A DNA stretch of 64,000 bases, from positions 149,366 to 213,365 of the forward strand of contig WGNM01000023.1 of NCBI GenBank assembly GCA_016124575.1, given 5' to 3'. The stretch comes from Cryomorphaceae bacterium (GTDB taxonomy: Bacteria; Bacteroidota; Bacteroidia; Flavobacteriales_D; Sanyastnellaceae). The first letter of the stretch is position 1; each line of letters begins with the position of its first letter. Below are positions 17,307-25,524 of the stretch, one piece after another. A program made the position numbers and the translations under genes. Under the pieces are notes generated by a model, which was not told the DNA's origin, searched no databases, and saw only the letters and a list, made by a program, of their open reading frames with translations.

Positions 17307-18467
17307 ATGAGGATATTGATTCGGACCATTAAGTGGCTCTTCATCGTAATCGGCGCGGCAGCACTTTTACTTGTCGCAACAGGAAATAGCCATGTTTTAC
17401 GTGGATTGACGGCCACCTATTTAATTGGAAAGTCGCGTCCCGACATCGACGATTTCGACCAAGATGCTTGCAGAAAAGTTGCCATGGGGAATCCACAACC
17501 TTGGCCTGTTTCAAGCTATTTTGACGCTACAACGTTGACATCTCAGCAAGAAGCCTATTTGGATTCATTGCAGACAACAGCCTTTCTTGTGATTTGGAAA
17601 GACAGCATACTTTATGAGCGCTACAGCATGGAAGGAGGTGTGGATGAGCTATCAAATTCGTTTTCGATGGCAAAAACATTCACATCAATGGCCATTGGAG
17701 CAGCTGTTGATAGAGGCACCTTGAAAGTTGAAGATCCAGTAAGTAAGTTTTTACCCCGGTTTAACGAAGGGTTGAATGCCAAACTCACCGTTATGCAACT
17801 ATTGCAAATGCGGTCGAACATTGATTTTGGCGAGAGCTATTCAAATCCTTTTGGTTACCAGGCGCGGGCATATTACGGAACCGATTTGGTGGCAGAAACA
17901 GCACCATACCGCGTTTCATCAAATCCGGGCACCACATGGGAGTATCAAGGAGGCAATACCGTTTTGCTGGCTGAGCTTTTTGAGGCCAGAACAAATAAAA
18001 AAATGAGCGACTGGTTCAGTGATTGTTTTTGGAAGCGCATAGGTGCCGAGCATGATGCTTGGTGGCGGGTGGATCACGAAGGCGGAATTGAGCGGTCATT
18101 TTCGGCCTTTTATGCCACCGCTCGAGATTTTGCCCGCATTGGAAAGTTGTTTCTTCATCACGGGAAGTGGGACGGTGTTCAGATCTTGAGTGGCAGTTAT
18201 TGTGAAGCTTCAATAACACCTCAGAGCGTTAAAGACAAAGAAGGAAATACCGTTCGTCATTACGGTTATCAGTGGTGGCTAGCGCCGGATGAGCAGCCTA
18301 GTCATTATTCAGCACGAGGCATGCGCGGACAGTACATTGTCATAGTGCCTGAAAAAGACTTGGTTTTCGTACGACTTGGGCATAAGAGAGAGGAAAAGAT
18401 AGGTGGCACAATGACGCCAGAACTACCTAAATTTGTAACGATTGCAACTGGTTTGATTCCACAATAA
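17307..18467 (+). CDS. Beta-lactamase-family serine hydrolase
   Basis: A membrane-anchored member of the beta-lactamase/transpeptidase-like family (386 residues). An N-terminal hydrophobic segment (about 6-26) anchors it, and the catalytic domain faces the periplasm. The active-site SxxK motif is S120-M-A-K123 in SNSFSMAKTFTSMAIG. The third motif region resembles HYSARGMRGQYI near the C-terminus, with HxG-like rather than KTG chemistry. This fits the esterase/peptidase branch, and resistance to beta-lactams cannot be inferred. Its TAA overlaps the ATG of the next gene by one base (TAATG), so it heads a three-gene operon with a conserved unknown and an exonuclease. Confidence 0.87.
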   Translation: MRILIRTIKWLFIVIGAAALLLVATGNSHVLRGLTATYLIGKSRPDIDDFDQDACRKVAMGNPQPWPVSSYFDATTLTSQQEAYLDSLQTTAFLVIWKDSILYERYSMEGGVDELSNSFSMAKTFTSMAIGAAVDRGTLKVEDPVSKFLPRFNEGLNAKLTVMQLLQMRSNIDFGESYSNPFGYQARAYYGTDLVAETAPYRVSSNPGTTWEYQGGNTVLLAELFEARTNKKMSDWFSDCFWKRIGAEHDAWWRVDHEGGIERSFSAFYATARDFARIGKLFLHHGKWDGVQILSGSYCEASITPQSVKDKEGNTVRHYGYQWWLAPDEQPSHYSARGMRGQYIVIVPEKDLVFVRLGHKREEKIGGTMTPELPKFVTIATGLIPQ

Positions 18468-18871
18468 TGAGAGAAGATATAGAGCCACCAAAAGTGACTG
18501 ATGTAGCTGTAGCAGTGGTGCAGCGGTTTGATGAAATAAACAATGAAATTTGGGAAGTCTATCTTCTCAACTTGAAAGACATTCCCCTGGAAGTGGTTTT
18601 GATTCGTTCTTCGGGATATGGTATGATCGAAGGACATAAGATAGAAACAACAGAATTACGTCGTCATATTGAGTTGATTGAGCCTAAAAGTTGTCTATTA
18701 ATCGAGCCAATTCAGCCAGAAGTTTTCGCATTATCCAACCAATATTGGGTCAGTTTTTACATTCACAAAGTTTTATACGACAAGAAGTACATTTTTGTGC
18801 CCGGAAGTATTGAACCTCGTAACTTTATCACCGTCCCCCTCATTGAAGAGCAGGGAGTAATGATAAAATAG
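18467..18871 (+). CDS. Conserved Bacteroidota protein of unknown function
   Basis: A 134-residue soluble protein without signal peptide or membrane segment, mostly predicted beta strands. I recall similar proteins of this size in flavobacteria, sometimes labelled as phenylalanyl-tRNA synthetase subunit without basis; nothing here resembles a synthetase. It overlaps the preceding serine hydrolase by one base and is followed two bases after its stop by the exonuclease gene. Its product is therefore made with a predicted DNA-processing nuclease, and small-partner roles are possible. No motif supports a function. Confidence 0.75.
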   Translation: MREDIEPPKVTDVAVAVVQRFDEINNEIWEVYLLNLKDIPLEVVLIRSSGYGMIEGHKIETTELRRHIELIEPKSCLLIEPIQPEVFALSNQYWVSFYIHKVLYDKKYIFVPGSIEPRNFITVPLIEEQGVMIK

Positions 18872-18873
18872 CC

Positions 18874-19593
18874 ATGTTACGATATGTTGATTTAGAGAAC
18901 GTATTGTTTTTAGATATAGAAACAGTACCTGCTGTTGCGCATTTCAATGATTTAGACGACGATTGGAAACACCTGTGGGAAGAGAAGTCTCGTTTCTTCC
19001 GTGAACGTGATGAAATTTCGTTGGAAGACTCGTATGACCGTGCGGGCATTTACTCAGAGTTTGGTAAAATTGTGTGCATTTCGGTTGGTTATCTTCGTCA
19101 AAGCAGAGGAGATAGGAAGTACAGAACCACATCATTTTATGGACATGATGAGCGCGTAATTTTAGCTGATTTTGCGAATTTATTGAACACCCATTTTAGT
19201 GAACGCAGCCACATGTTGTGTGGCCACAATGGAAAAGAGTTCGATTTTCCATTTATCGCACGGCGCATGCTCGTGCATGGCATCAAGCTCCCCGATTTGT
19301 TAGATACTGCGGGTAAAAAGCCTTGGGAAGTAACTCATATCGACACCCTTGAGCTTTGGAAGTTTGGCGACTACAAACACTACACATCGCTAAAGCTCTT
19401 GACCAAGTTGTTTGGCATACCCACACCAAAAGACGACATCGACGGAAGTCAAGTAGCATCGGTATATTACAACGACGGAGACGTTGAGCGAATATCGACG
19501 TATTGTAAGAAAGACGTATTAGCCGTCGTTCAATTGGTTTTAAAATATCGGGGAGAGGAGTTGATTCCTGCTGACGCCGTTCAAGAAGTATAG
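18874..19593 (+). CDS. Predicted 3'-5' exonuclease (PolB-like, DnaQ fold)
   Basis: A cytoplasmic DEDD-type exonuclease of 239 residues related to the predicted PolB-like exonuclease family. ExoI is VLFLDIETVPA (Asp and Glu), ExoII is LCGHNGKEFDFPFIARRM (Asp), and ExoIII is YCKKDVLAVVQL (Tyr-x3-Asp). All four acidic residues are present, so it should be active on nucleic acid; substrate preference is unknown. It is the last gene of the 17307-19593 operon and is followed by a strong terminator. The helicase or polymerase it may serve is not nearby. Confidence 0.87.
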   Translation: MLRYVDLENVLFLDIETVPAVAHFNDLDDDWKHLWEEKSRFFRERDEISLEDSYDRAGIYSEFGKIVCISVGYLRQSRGDRKYRTTSFYGHDERVILADFANLLNTHFSERSHMLCGHNGKEFDFPFIARRMLVHGIKLPDLLDTAGKKPWEVTHIDTLELWKFGDYKHYTSLKLLTKLFGIPTPKDDIDGSQVASVYYNDGDVERISTYCKKDVLAVVQLVLKYRGEELIPADAVQEV

Positions 19594-19598
19594 AAAAA

Positions 19599-19628
19599 GG
19601 GCTCGCGAAATGCGAGCCCTTCTTATTT
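19599..19628 (+). terminator. Rho-independent terminator after the exonuclease gene
   Basis: GGGCTCGC (19599-19606) pairs with GCGAGCCC (19612-19619) around a five-base loop, followed by TTCTTATTT. The stem is symmetric and lies between convergent genes, with an A-rich left flank (GAAAAA), so it can terminate the minus-strand barrel gene as well. This is the only convergent pair in the window with a terminator between. Confidence 0.85.
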
Positions 19629-19660
19629 ACTCAAGGCACTTTAGCCTTTGTTTGGGTTCA

Positions 19661-20503
19661 TCAGAAAGGGACGAGGCATATTCCTGCGCTCATGGCGTAC
19701 ACTTCTGGGCCTTTGTTCTTGTCGAACAACGGAAGCAGTGCGTAATTCACCCACAAAGTGAGGTTTCCATGACCGATTCGCAGTGAACCATCAACCTGAA
19801 AATCGTTCAGGTTAAAATCGTTTTTCACACGAGAGCGCACTTCATTGTCACCTGTTTTATACTCTTGCTTCGTAACAGATCCGATGCGCAGACCACCTGT
19901 AACACCTGCTGTTACGTGGAAGGTCTTGCCATTCTTTGGATTCGTGTTGATTTCAAACATCAAAGGGACCGTTAAATACGTAGCACGCAATTTATTTTTA
20001 TCGAAAGAGTACAAAGAATCGGGTGTAACAACTGCAAATGTAGAATCAGAATTTGCAGTAACAGTAACATTGTTTTTGAGGCCGAAGCTCTTGTAGTTTA
20101 AACCGATACCTGAAACGATACCGAAGTTGTCTTTGGCAATTGGAAAATAGTGTTGAAACATATTAAAACTCCAATTCAGCGAGCGGCCGTAATCAAGGCT
20201 CAGCCAATCATCGTCACCAAGGCTTGTTGAATTGTTAGCATTCATCAGAACATTGATTCCGAGGTCAATTCCTTCCCAGTGAGCAGAGAACGAATCTTCG
20301 CCGTCATCGCCATCAAAATCTTCTTCGGCATCTTCTTCGGCATCTTCCCCTTCATCTACGATGGTAACATTCAGGGTGCCAAGCTTAATACGTGTTGTGT
20401 CGGGAGAAGCTGTGGTGGCTGGTTCAGTGGGAACCGGGGTTTCTTGTGCAATAATGCTCGTTGATAGTAAAAGCAGCATTATTAGGGAGAATATCTTATT
20501 CAT
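19661..20503 (-). CDS. Outer-membrane beta-barrel protein with acidic N-terminal linker
   Basis: A 280-residue protein with signal peptide (MNKIFSLIMLLLLSTSIIAQ), then an unusually acidic segment at about 55-80 (runs of D and E, including EEDAEEDFDGDDGED), then alternating amphipathic strands ending in the terminal aromatic of a barrel (CLVPF). It resembles the small OmpW/OmpA-like 'outer membrane beta-barrel' proteins of Bacteroidota. No OmpA peptidoglycan-binding domain is present. I chose the ATG at 20503 because it opens the signal peptide. The gene is divergent from the LytTR regulator, and two 21-bp-spaced repeats lie 58-96 bases upstream of its start, making it a likely target of that regulator. 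Function (porin, Ca-binding or adhesion) is not known. Confidence 0.82.
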   Translation of the reverse strand: MNKIFSLIMLLLLSTSIIAQETPVPTEPATTASPDTTRIKLGTLNVTIVDEGEDAEEDAEEDFDGDDGEDSFSAHWEGIDLGINVLMNANNSTSLGDDDWLSLDYGRSLNWSFNMFQHYFPIAKDNFGIVSGIGLNYKSFGLKNNVTVTANSDSTFAVVTPDSLYSFDKNKLRATYLTVPLMFEINTNPKNGKTFHVTAGVTGGLRIGSVTKQEYKTGDNEVRSRVKNDFNLNDFQVDGSLRIGHGNLTLWVNYALLPLFDKNKGPEVYAMSAGICLVPF

Positions 20504-20560
20504 GACTCTAATTTTAGACGTTTGATGTTGTGACGAACAGGGTAAAAAGAAAGTTACAAA

Positions 20561-20599
20561 AACCACTTTTTCGCGAAATTAAACCGCTTTTTCGCGAAA
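20561..20599. promoter_or_regulatory. Two palindromic direct repeats at 21-bp period, candidate LytTR operator
   Basis: AACCACTTTTTCGCGAAA (20561-20578) and AACCGCTTTTTCGCGAAA (20582-20599) differ at one base. Each contains the perfect palindrome TTTCGCGAAA, and the copies are exactly 21 bp apart, two helical turns. LytTR domains are known to bind paired direct repeats at about this period, and the adjacent gene encodes a LytTR regulator. The pair sits 58-96 bases upstream of the barrel gene start on the minus strand and 95-133 upstream of the regulator start. Operator function is inferred. Confidence 0.6.
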
Positions 20600-20627
20600 A
20601 GCTGCCAAATTCAAAGTCACCGAAAAA

Positions 20628-20656
20628 ATGTCAAAAACAGTTTGGATATTTGACAT
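20628..20656. repeat. 8-bp inverted repeat in the LytTR/barrel intergenic region
   Basis: ATGTCAAA (20628-20635) and TTTGACAT (20649-20656) are perfect inverted copies whose starts are 21 bp apart. They lie 38-66 bases upstream of the LytTR regulator ATG, in the position of its promoter. They could be a second operator or chance; no -7 element with full consensus is visible next to them. Confidence 0.4.
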
Positions 20657-20693
20657 CCATTCCACTTAAACATAAACTTTAAACACCACTACG

Positions 20694-21428
20694 ATGACCG
20701 GTACAATAGACACCCTCATCATTGATGATGATCATCAATCGAGGGCTGCCTTGTACCGTCTTGCCGAAAATTATCCACAACTAAACGTTGTCGGCGAGGC
20801 GCGTACAAACAAAGATGGCTATCGCCTAATACGTGAACGCAACCCTGAGCTCATCTTTCTGAACATTGACGCACCCCAGATAGACGGATTCAACCTCATT
20901 GAGAACTTCGAATCTCCTGCGTTTAGAATAATATGTTACGCGAACATAACAGACCTCGCCATACAGGCCATTCGATATAACTTTCTCGACTTCCTTTTAA
21001 AGCCACTTGATGAACGAGAAATGAATGCATGTATTTCTCGTGCGATTGATAAAATCAAACGCGATCAAGTAGGGCTACCTTCTGAATACTTCAAAAAGAT
21101 AGAAGTATATAGTAAAGGAAAAGTTTACTACCTGCGATTGAGTGAAGTGTGCTTTATTCAAGCCGATGGCAGTTATTGCCAGATTGCCATCGACAACGGA
21201 GAGCGTTTTGTGGTGTCGAGAAATTTAAAATCACTAGAGTCGAGCATTGACCCCATGCTATTTTTCCGCACCCATAACAGTTTTTTAGTGAACCTCAAAA
21301 AGGTAAGGACCATTGACTATAGAGAAAAAACCTGCACTATGGACGACGGTCAGGAGCTTCGGGTTTCAACCCGTAAATTCGACATGTTGAGACAGCGTTT
21401 AGAGTTAGTTTGGTTTCTTTCTCGTTGA
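20694..21428 (+). CDS. LytTR-family regulator with degenerate receiver domain
   Basis: A 244-residue cytoplasmic DNA-binding regulator: CheY-like receiver (about 5-120) and LytTR domain (about 140-240, with FIQADGSYCQIAIDNG and FFRTHNSFLVNLKKV). The acidic pocket D11-D13 and the lysine in LLKPL (K103) are kept. However, the phosphoacceptor position reads LIFLNIDAP, so Asp is replaced by Asn57, and the conserved Thr/Ser before Ala is Tyr82 (CYANI). Phosphorylation by a sensor kinase is therefore unlikely. No histidine kinase gene is adjacent. The ATG at 20694 follows an intergenic region with paired repeats, suggesting it controls itself and the divergent barrel gene. Confidence 0.9.
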   Translation: MTGTIDTLIIDDDHQSRAALYRLAENYPQLNVVGEARTNKDGYRLIRERNPELIFLNIDAPQIDGFNLIENFESPAFRIICYANITDLAIQAIRYNFLDFLLKPLDEREMNACISRAIDKIKRDQVGLPSEYFKKIEVYSKGKVYYLRLSEVCFIQADGSYCQIAIDNGERFVVSRNLKSLESSIDPMLFFRTHNSFLVNLKKVRTIDYREKTCTMDDGQELRVSTRKFDMLRQRLELVWFLSR

Positions 21429-21563
21429 TTGTTACGTTCATTCTTCAGTGCGCATTTACCTTTCACAAAGCAATAAAAACCGTTCATGGACAAACGGTAT
21501 AAAAATGCCAATCCACTTGTAACTTCATGGTTGTCAATGCGTCTTACCACAAATTCAATAGCC

Positions 21564-21899
21564 ATGAAAACGAAATTGCACCACATCCTACTCATCATCG
21601 GAACCCTTTTTATCAGCAGCAGTGTTTTCGCAGGAAACGACATACTTGATGATGTTAAAAAGGCAATCAACCGCCACATTATTTTTCCAGTTCAACATAA
21701 CACGAGTGCTGAAGGCACCGTAGAGGTGAGCTTCAAAATCGACGACAGCGGAAAAGTACGTGTGCTGAGCATCGAATCAAGCAGTCCAGACTTAATGGAA
21801 TACGTTTTGACGAAGCTCGAGAAAATCCAGCTGGACTCATTGGAAAAGAACGACGGACAAACCATAAGATATCGCTTTGTTTTTAAGCAACAGGCCTAG
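21564..21899 (+). CDS. Small periplasmic protein with TonB-C-like domain
   Basis: A 111-residue protein with signal peptide (MKTKLHHILLIIGTLFISSSVFAG). One compact domain follows that resembles the TonB C-terminal fold (GTVEVSFKIDDSGKVRVLSI then ending in RYRFVFKQ). No transmembrane anchor remains after cleavage and there is no proline-rich spanning region, so it cannot work as a classical TonB. I recall such stand-alone domains as common, uncharacterised periplasmic proteins in Bacteroidota. The ATG at 21564 is chosen for the signal peptide. A near-consensus -7 element (TACCTTTC, 21457-21464) lies upstream, and a terminator follows at 21924. Confidence 0.72.
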   Translation: MKTKLHHILLIIGTLFISSSVFAGNDILDDVKKAINRHIIFPVQHNTSAEGTVEVSFKIDDSGKVRVLSIESSSPDLMEYVLTKLEKIQLDSLEKNDGQTIRYRFVFKQQA

Positions 21900-21923
21900 A
21901 GTCGCGACAACCATTTGATAGCT

Positions 21924-21960
21924 ATGCCCTCTTATTTTTTAGGAGGGCATTTTTGTTTTC
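21924..21960 (+). terminator. Rho-independent terminator upstream of rlmN
   Basis: ATGCCCTC (21924-21931) pairs with GAGGGCAT (21943-21950), followed by TTTTGTTTTC. It ends the transcript of the TonB-C-like gene. Only nine bases separate its tail from the rlmN -7 element. Confidence 0.8.
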
Positions 21961-21968
21961 GAACAGCG

Positions 21969-21976
21969 TATATTTG
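21969..21976 (+). promoter_or_regulatory. -7 promoter element for rlmN
   Basis: TATATTTG is a perfect TAnnTTTG match. It ends four bases before the GTG at 21981, so the rlmN message should be leaderless or nearly so. It also excludes the upstream frame start at 21915, which would be inside the previous terminator. Confidence 0.6.
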
Positions 21977-21980
21977 CAAC

Positions 21981-23042
21981 GTGATAAAACTGCGCGACAT
22001 ACGAGATTTCAGTCAAGAAGATTTGGCAACAGAGATTGCCATTCTTGGTGAGAAATCATTCAGATCGAAACAAGTTTACGAGTGGATTTGGAATAAGAAT
22101 GCTCGTTCATTTGAAGAGATGACCAATTTAAGCAAAGACTTTCGGGCTTTGCTAGCCACTCACTTCACGATGAACACCGCAGAAATTGTTGAGCAGCAAG
22201 TTAGCGGCGACCGCACCATTAAGTGTGCGTTTGGCATTGAAGGAAGGAACGTCGTAGAAGGCGTTTTGATTCCTACCAATACCCGCATGACAGCTTGTAT
22301 CTCATCGCAAGCAGGATGCAGTTTATCGTGTAAGTTTTGCGGCACTGGCCGTTTGAAACTTATGAAAAACTTGCAGGCCGGAGAGATTGTAGATCAGGTA
22401 GTGCATTTGCAACGACTGGCAGAAGGATACTATCAAACACCACTAAGCAACATCGTATTCATGGGCATGGGTGAACCCCTACTCAACTATAAAAATGTAC
22501 TCACAGCGGTAGAAAAAATAACTGGCACCCCTGGTTTGGGCATGTCGCCACGACGCATCACCGTGAGCACTGCTGGCATCGCCAAAATGATAAAAAAGCT
22601 GGGTGACGACGAAGTACGATTCAACCTAGCGTTATCGTTACACGCCGCCAACGATGCGAAGCGAAGCAAGATCATGGAGATCAACGACTCGAACAACCTC
22701 GCCAGTTTGCGAGAAGCATTGATTTATTTTCATGAGCGAACAGGCACACGCGTAACATTCGAGTACATCATCTTTAAAGATTTCAACGACACCTTGCAAG
22801 ATGCCAAAGAGTTAGCAGCCTTTGCGCGGTGTGTGCCATGCAAGATCAACATCATCGAGTACAACCCCATTGATGACGGTGAGTTTCAGCAAGCCGACCC
22901 CTTGGATGTAGATCTCTTCGCGAAATATTTGGAAGAAGTTTGCAACATGGTGGTGCATGTAAGAAGATCGCGCGGCAAAGACATCGACGCTGCATGCGGC
23001 CAGTTAGCAAATAAGAACAAGGCAGCTTTGAAGGAGGATTAA
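21981..23042 (+). CDS. rlmN: 23S rRNA/tRNA adenine-C2 methyltransferase RlmN
   Basis: A radical SAM enzyme that methylates C2 of A2503 in 23S rRNA and A37 in some tRNAs. The 353-residue protein has the N-terminal helical domain, the FeS motif C113-x3-C117-x2-C120 ([12 protein letters not shown]) and the SAM-binding MGMGEPLLN. The catalytic Cys that receives the methylene group is C339 ([10 protein letters not shown]). The GTG start at 21981 ([10 protein letters not shown]) fits the family N-terminus and the promoter position. Its TAA shares a TTAA palindrome with the TAA of convergent lepA. Confidence 0.96.
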   Translation: MIKLRDIRDFSQEDLATEIAILGEKSFRSKQVYEWIWNKNARSFEEMTNLSKDFRALLATHFTMNTAEIVEQQVSGDRTIKCAFGIEGRNVVEGVLIPTNTRMTACISSQAGCSLSCKFCGTGRLKLMKNLQAGEIVDQVVHLQRLAEGYYQTPLSNIVFMGMGEPLLNYKNVLTAVEKITGTPGLGMSPRRITVSTAGIAKMIKKLGDDEVRFNLALSLHAANDAKRSKIMEINDSNNLASLREALIYFHERTGTRVTFEYIIFKDFNDTLQDAKELAAFARCVPCKINIIEYNPIDDGEFQQADPLDVDLFAKYLEEVCNMVVHVRRSRGKDIDAACGQLANKNKAALKED

Positions 23043-24826
23043 TCCAACTTCAACACCGCTAAAAACGCTTCCTGCGGAACCTCAACGTTTCCAACCTGAC
23101 GCATTCTCTTTTTACCCTTCTTTTGCTTTTCAAGAAGCTTGCGTTTACGCGTAATATCACCACCGTAACACTTTGCTGTAACATCTTTCCGCAAAGCAGA
23201 GATTGTTTCACGCGCAACAATTTTTGCTCCTATGGCTGCCTGCAGGGCAATCATGAATTGTTGTCTAGGGATCAGTTCTTTTAGCTTTAAGCAGATTTTC
23301 TTTCCAAGATCGAAAGCATGATCGCGGTGAATGAGTGCCGAAAGAGCATCTACTTGATCACCATTCAGCAGAATATCGAGTTTAACCAACTCCGATTCCC
23401 TGTATTCAATCGGGTGATAGTCAAACGAGGCATATCCACGAGAAACAGTTTTCAATTTATCATAGAAGTCGAAAACGATTTCACCGAGAGGCATTTCGAA
23501 AGACAGCTCAACACGGTCGGCGGTGAGGTACACCTGGTTTTTCAAAATCCCGCGTTTCTCTATACACAGGCGCATGATTGAACCCACGTATTCAGATTTC
23601 GAAATTACTTGTGCGCTAATGTATGGCTCCTCAATATAATCCAACTTCGACGGATCGGGCATATCGCTTGGGTTGTTGATGACCATGTCCTCCCCTTTCT
23701 TCGTCCGTGCCTTATACGACACGTTCGGAACCGTCGTGATCACCGTCATATCGAATTCACGTTCGAGGCGTTCTTGAATGATCTCCATGTGTAGCATCCC
23801 TAAAAAACCACAACGGAAACCGAAGCCAAGGGCGGCAGACGATTCAGGTTCGAACACAAGAGAAGCATCGTTCAACTGCAATTTTTCCATTGCCGTGCGA
23901 AGTTCCTCATACTCGTCGGTATCAACAGGATATATACCAGCAAAAACCATTGGTTTTACATCTTCAAATCCTTTTACTGCTGTTTGGCACGGATTCGACA
24001 CCAGCGTAATGGTATCGCCTACCTTCACCTCACGTGCATTCTTGATACCGGAGATGATGTAGCCCACATCGCCTGCACCGAGGTCAGTGCGAGGAATAAG
24101 GTCAAGACCGAGCACCCCGATTTCATCGGCATCATAACTCTTGGCCGTGTTCATGAATTTAACCTTATCGCCTTTGCGGATACGTCCATTCATGATACGG
24201 AAGTAAGCAATAATTCCCCTGAACGAGTTGAACACAGAATCGAACACCATTGCTTGGAGGGGTGCATCAAAATCTCCCTTTGGTGCTGGAATGCGGCTGA
24301 TAACAGCGCGCAGAATATCCTCCACCCCCATTCCCGTTTTTCCGGATGCTGGGATAATTTCATCGCGCTTGCAACCAATCAATTCAACAATTTGGTCAGA
24401 CACCACCTCTGGATCGGCACTGTCGAGGTCCATTTTATTGAGGATGGGAATGATTTCCAAATCGTGCTCTAGCGCGAGATACAGGTTTGAAATCGTTTGA
24501 GCTTCAATTCCTTGAGTAGCGTCAACAATCAAAAGCGCACCTTCACAAGCTGCGATAGATCGTGAAACTTCGTAGGAGAAGTCGACGTGTCCGGGAGTAT
24601 CGATCAAGTTCAACACATACTTTTTACCATCGAGCGTATAGTTCATTTGAATGGCGTGGCTCTTGATGGTAATTCCGCGTTCACGTTCCAAATCCATATC
24701 ATCGAGCGTTTGCTCTTGAATGTCGCGGTCGCTGACGGTGCCAGTTGTTTGCAATAGACGATCAGCAAGGGTGCTTTTCCCATGATCGATGTGCGCAATG
24801 ATGCAGAAATTTCGGATGTTCTCCAT
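23039..24826 (-). CDS. lepA: Elongation factor 4 (LepA)
   Basis: A cytoplasmic translational GTPase that acts on stalled or initiating ribosomes. The 595-residue protein has G1 [15 protein letters not shown]2 and G3 ([13 protein letters not shown]), and G4 NKMDL. It carries LepA-specific domains through to the C-terminal CTD with KKMRQ-type basic motifs ([20 protein letters not shown]). The length is typical. The ATG at 24826 lies seven bases after a perfect -7 element, implying a very short leader. The stop overlaps the rlmN stop by four bases (TTAA). Confidence 0.97.
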   Translation of the reverse strand: MENIRNFCIIAHIDHGKSTLADRLLQTTGTVSDRDIQEQTLDDMDLERERGITIKSHAIQMNYTLDGKKYVLNLIDTPGHVDFSYEVSRSIAACEGALLIVDATQGIEAQTISNLYLALEHDLEIIPILNKMDLDSADPEVVSDQIVELIGCKRDEIIPASGKTGMGVEDILRAVISRIPAPKGDFDAPLQAMVFDSVFNSFRGIIAYFRIMNGRIRKGDKVKFMNTAKSYDADEIGVLGLDLIPRTDLGAGDVGYIISGIKNAREVKVGDTITLVSNPCQTAVKGFEDVKPMVFAGIYPVDTDEYEELRTAMEKLQLNDASLVFEPESSAALGFGFRCGFLGMLHMEIIQERLEREFDMTVITTVPNVSYKARTKKGEDMVINNPSDMPDPSKLDYIEEPYISAQVISKSEYVGSIMRLCIEKRGILKNQVYLTADRVELSFEMPLGEIVFDFYDKLKTVSRGYASFDYHPIEYRESELVKLDILLNGDQVDALSALIHRDHAFDLGKKICLKLKELIPRQQFMIALQAAIGAKIVARETISALRKDVTAKCYGGDITRKRKLLEKQKKGKKRMRQVGNVEVPQEAFLAVLKLD

Positions 24827-24833
24827 AGGAGCG

Positions 24834-24841
24834 CAAAATTA
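24834..24841 (-). promoter_or_regulatory. -7 promoter element for lepA
   Basis: On the minus strand TAATTTTG (24841 to 24834) is a perfect TAnnTTTG match seven bases before the lepA ATG, so transcription should start at or next to the start codon. Confidence 0.55.
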
Positions 24842-24966
24842 GCTTAGATAAGCGAATAAACGGCGATTCGGTAAAGAAGTTCTTAAAGTGATGATAGTTT
24901 TTTTTAATGTTGTGGATTTCCGGGCAACTTTTTTAAAAGAAACTGCATCAAAGGATAACAATTGTC

Positions 24967-25524
24967 ATGACCGAAAGTGAACTCGTAGAGGCTTGTTTGA
25001 AGAAAGACAGATCGGCGCAGAAGCAGTTATACGACCGCTATTCTCGTCAGATGATGTCTGTTTGCTTGCGGTACGGTGGCAATATGGAAACTGCTCAGGA
25101 CATGCTCCAAGAGGGTTTTATGGTGGTCTTTGATAAGCTGTGGCAATATAAAGGAGAGGGTGCTTTGGGCGGATGGATTCGTCGTGTAATCGTTACTTCT
25201 GCGCTTGAGAATTTGCGAAAAAACAAGAAACATGACCTCACAGAAGAGGTTATTGATCATGCTAACAGCATGGATGTTGATCCTCAGGCATTGCAAGACT
25301 TGGCAATAGAATCGTTGATGAAATTGATTCAAGAAATGCCGATAGGATATCGAACCGTTTTCAACATGTTCGCTATTGAAGGATTTAGTCACAAAGAGAT
25401 TGCAGAGTCATTGAACATCACCGAGAGCACATCCAAGTCGCAGTATTTTAAAGCCAAAGCTTTTTTAAGGCTACAACTAGAACAACAAGAAAAACGTGAA
25501 CTTGAACGACGATCAAATACGTAA
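24967..25524 (+). CDS. ECF-type RNA polymerase sigma factor
   Basis: A 185-residue two-domain sigma factor: region 2 (about 10-90, SVCLRYGGNMETAQDMLQEG and GGWIRRVIVTSALENLRKN) and region 4 (about 115-175, YRTVFNMFAIEGFSHKEIAE followed by the recognition helix). Region 3 is missing, as in ECF sigmas. It recruits RNA polymerase to a regulon under control of a partner. The next gene overlaps it by 29 bases and encodes a membrane protein with an anti-sigma-like N-terminus, so the pair is translationally coupled. The upstream region lacks a TAnnTTTG element. GGCAACTTTTTT at 24923-24934 could be an ECF -35-like site for autoregulation, which is speculative. Confidence 0.9.
   Translation: MTESELVEACLKKDRSAQKQLYDRYSRQMMSVCLRYGGNMETAQDMLQEGFMVVFDKLWQYKGEGALGGWIRRVIVTSALENLRKNKKHDLTEEVIDHANSMDVDPQALQDLAIESLMKLIQEMPIGYRTVFNMFAIEGFSHKEIAESLNITESTSKSQYFKAKAFLRLQLEQQEKRELERRSNT

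Noticed and set aside
21479..21498. Hairpin (ACCGTT / AACGGT) after the LytTR regulator as a terminator
   Set aside because: The stem is only six pairs with an eight-base loop and is followed by ATAAAAATG rather than a T-run on the plus strand; no minus-strand gene would use it.
24923..24966. GGCAACTTTTTT upstream of the ECF sigma gene as an ECF autoregulatory promoter
   Set aside because: No matching -10 element I can name with confidence and no second copy seen upstream of the cargo genes in this window; kept only as a speculation in the sigma gene entry.
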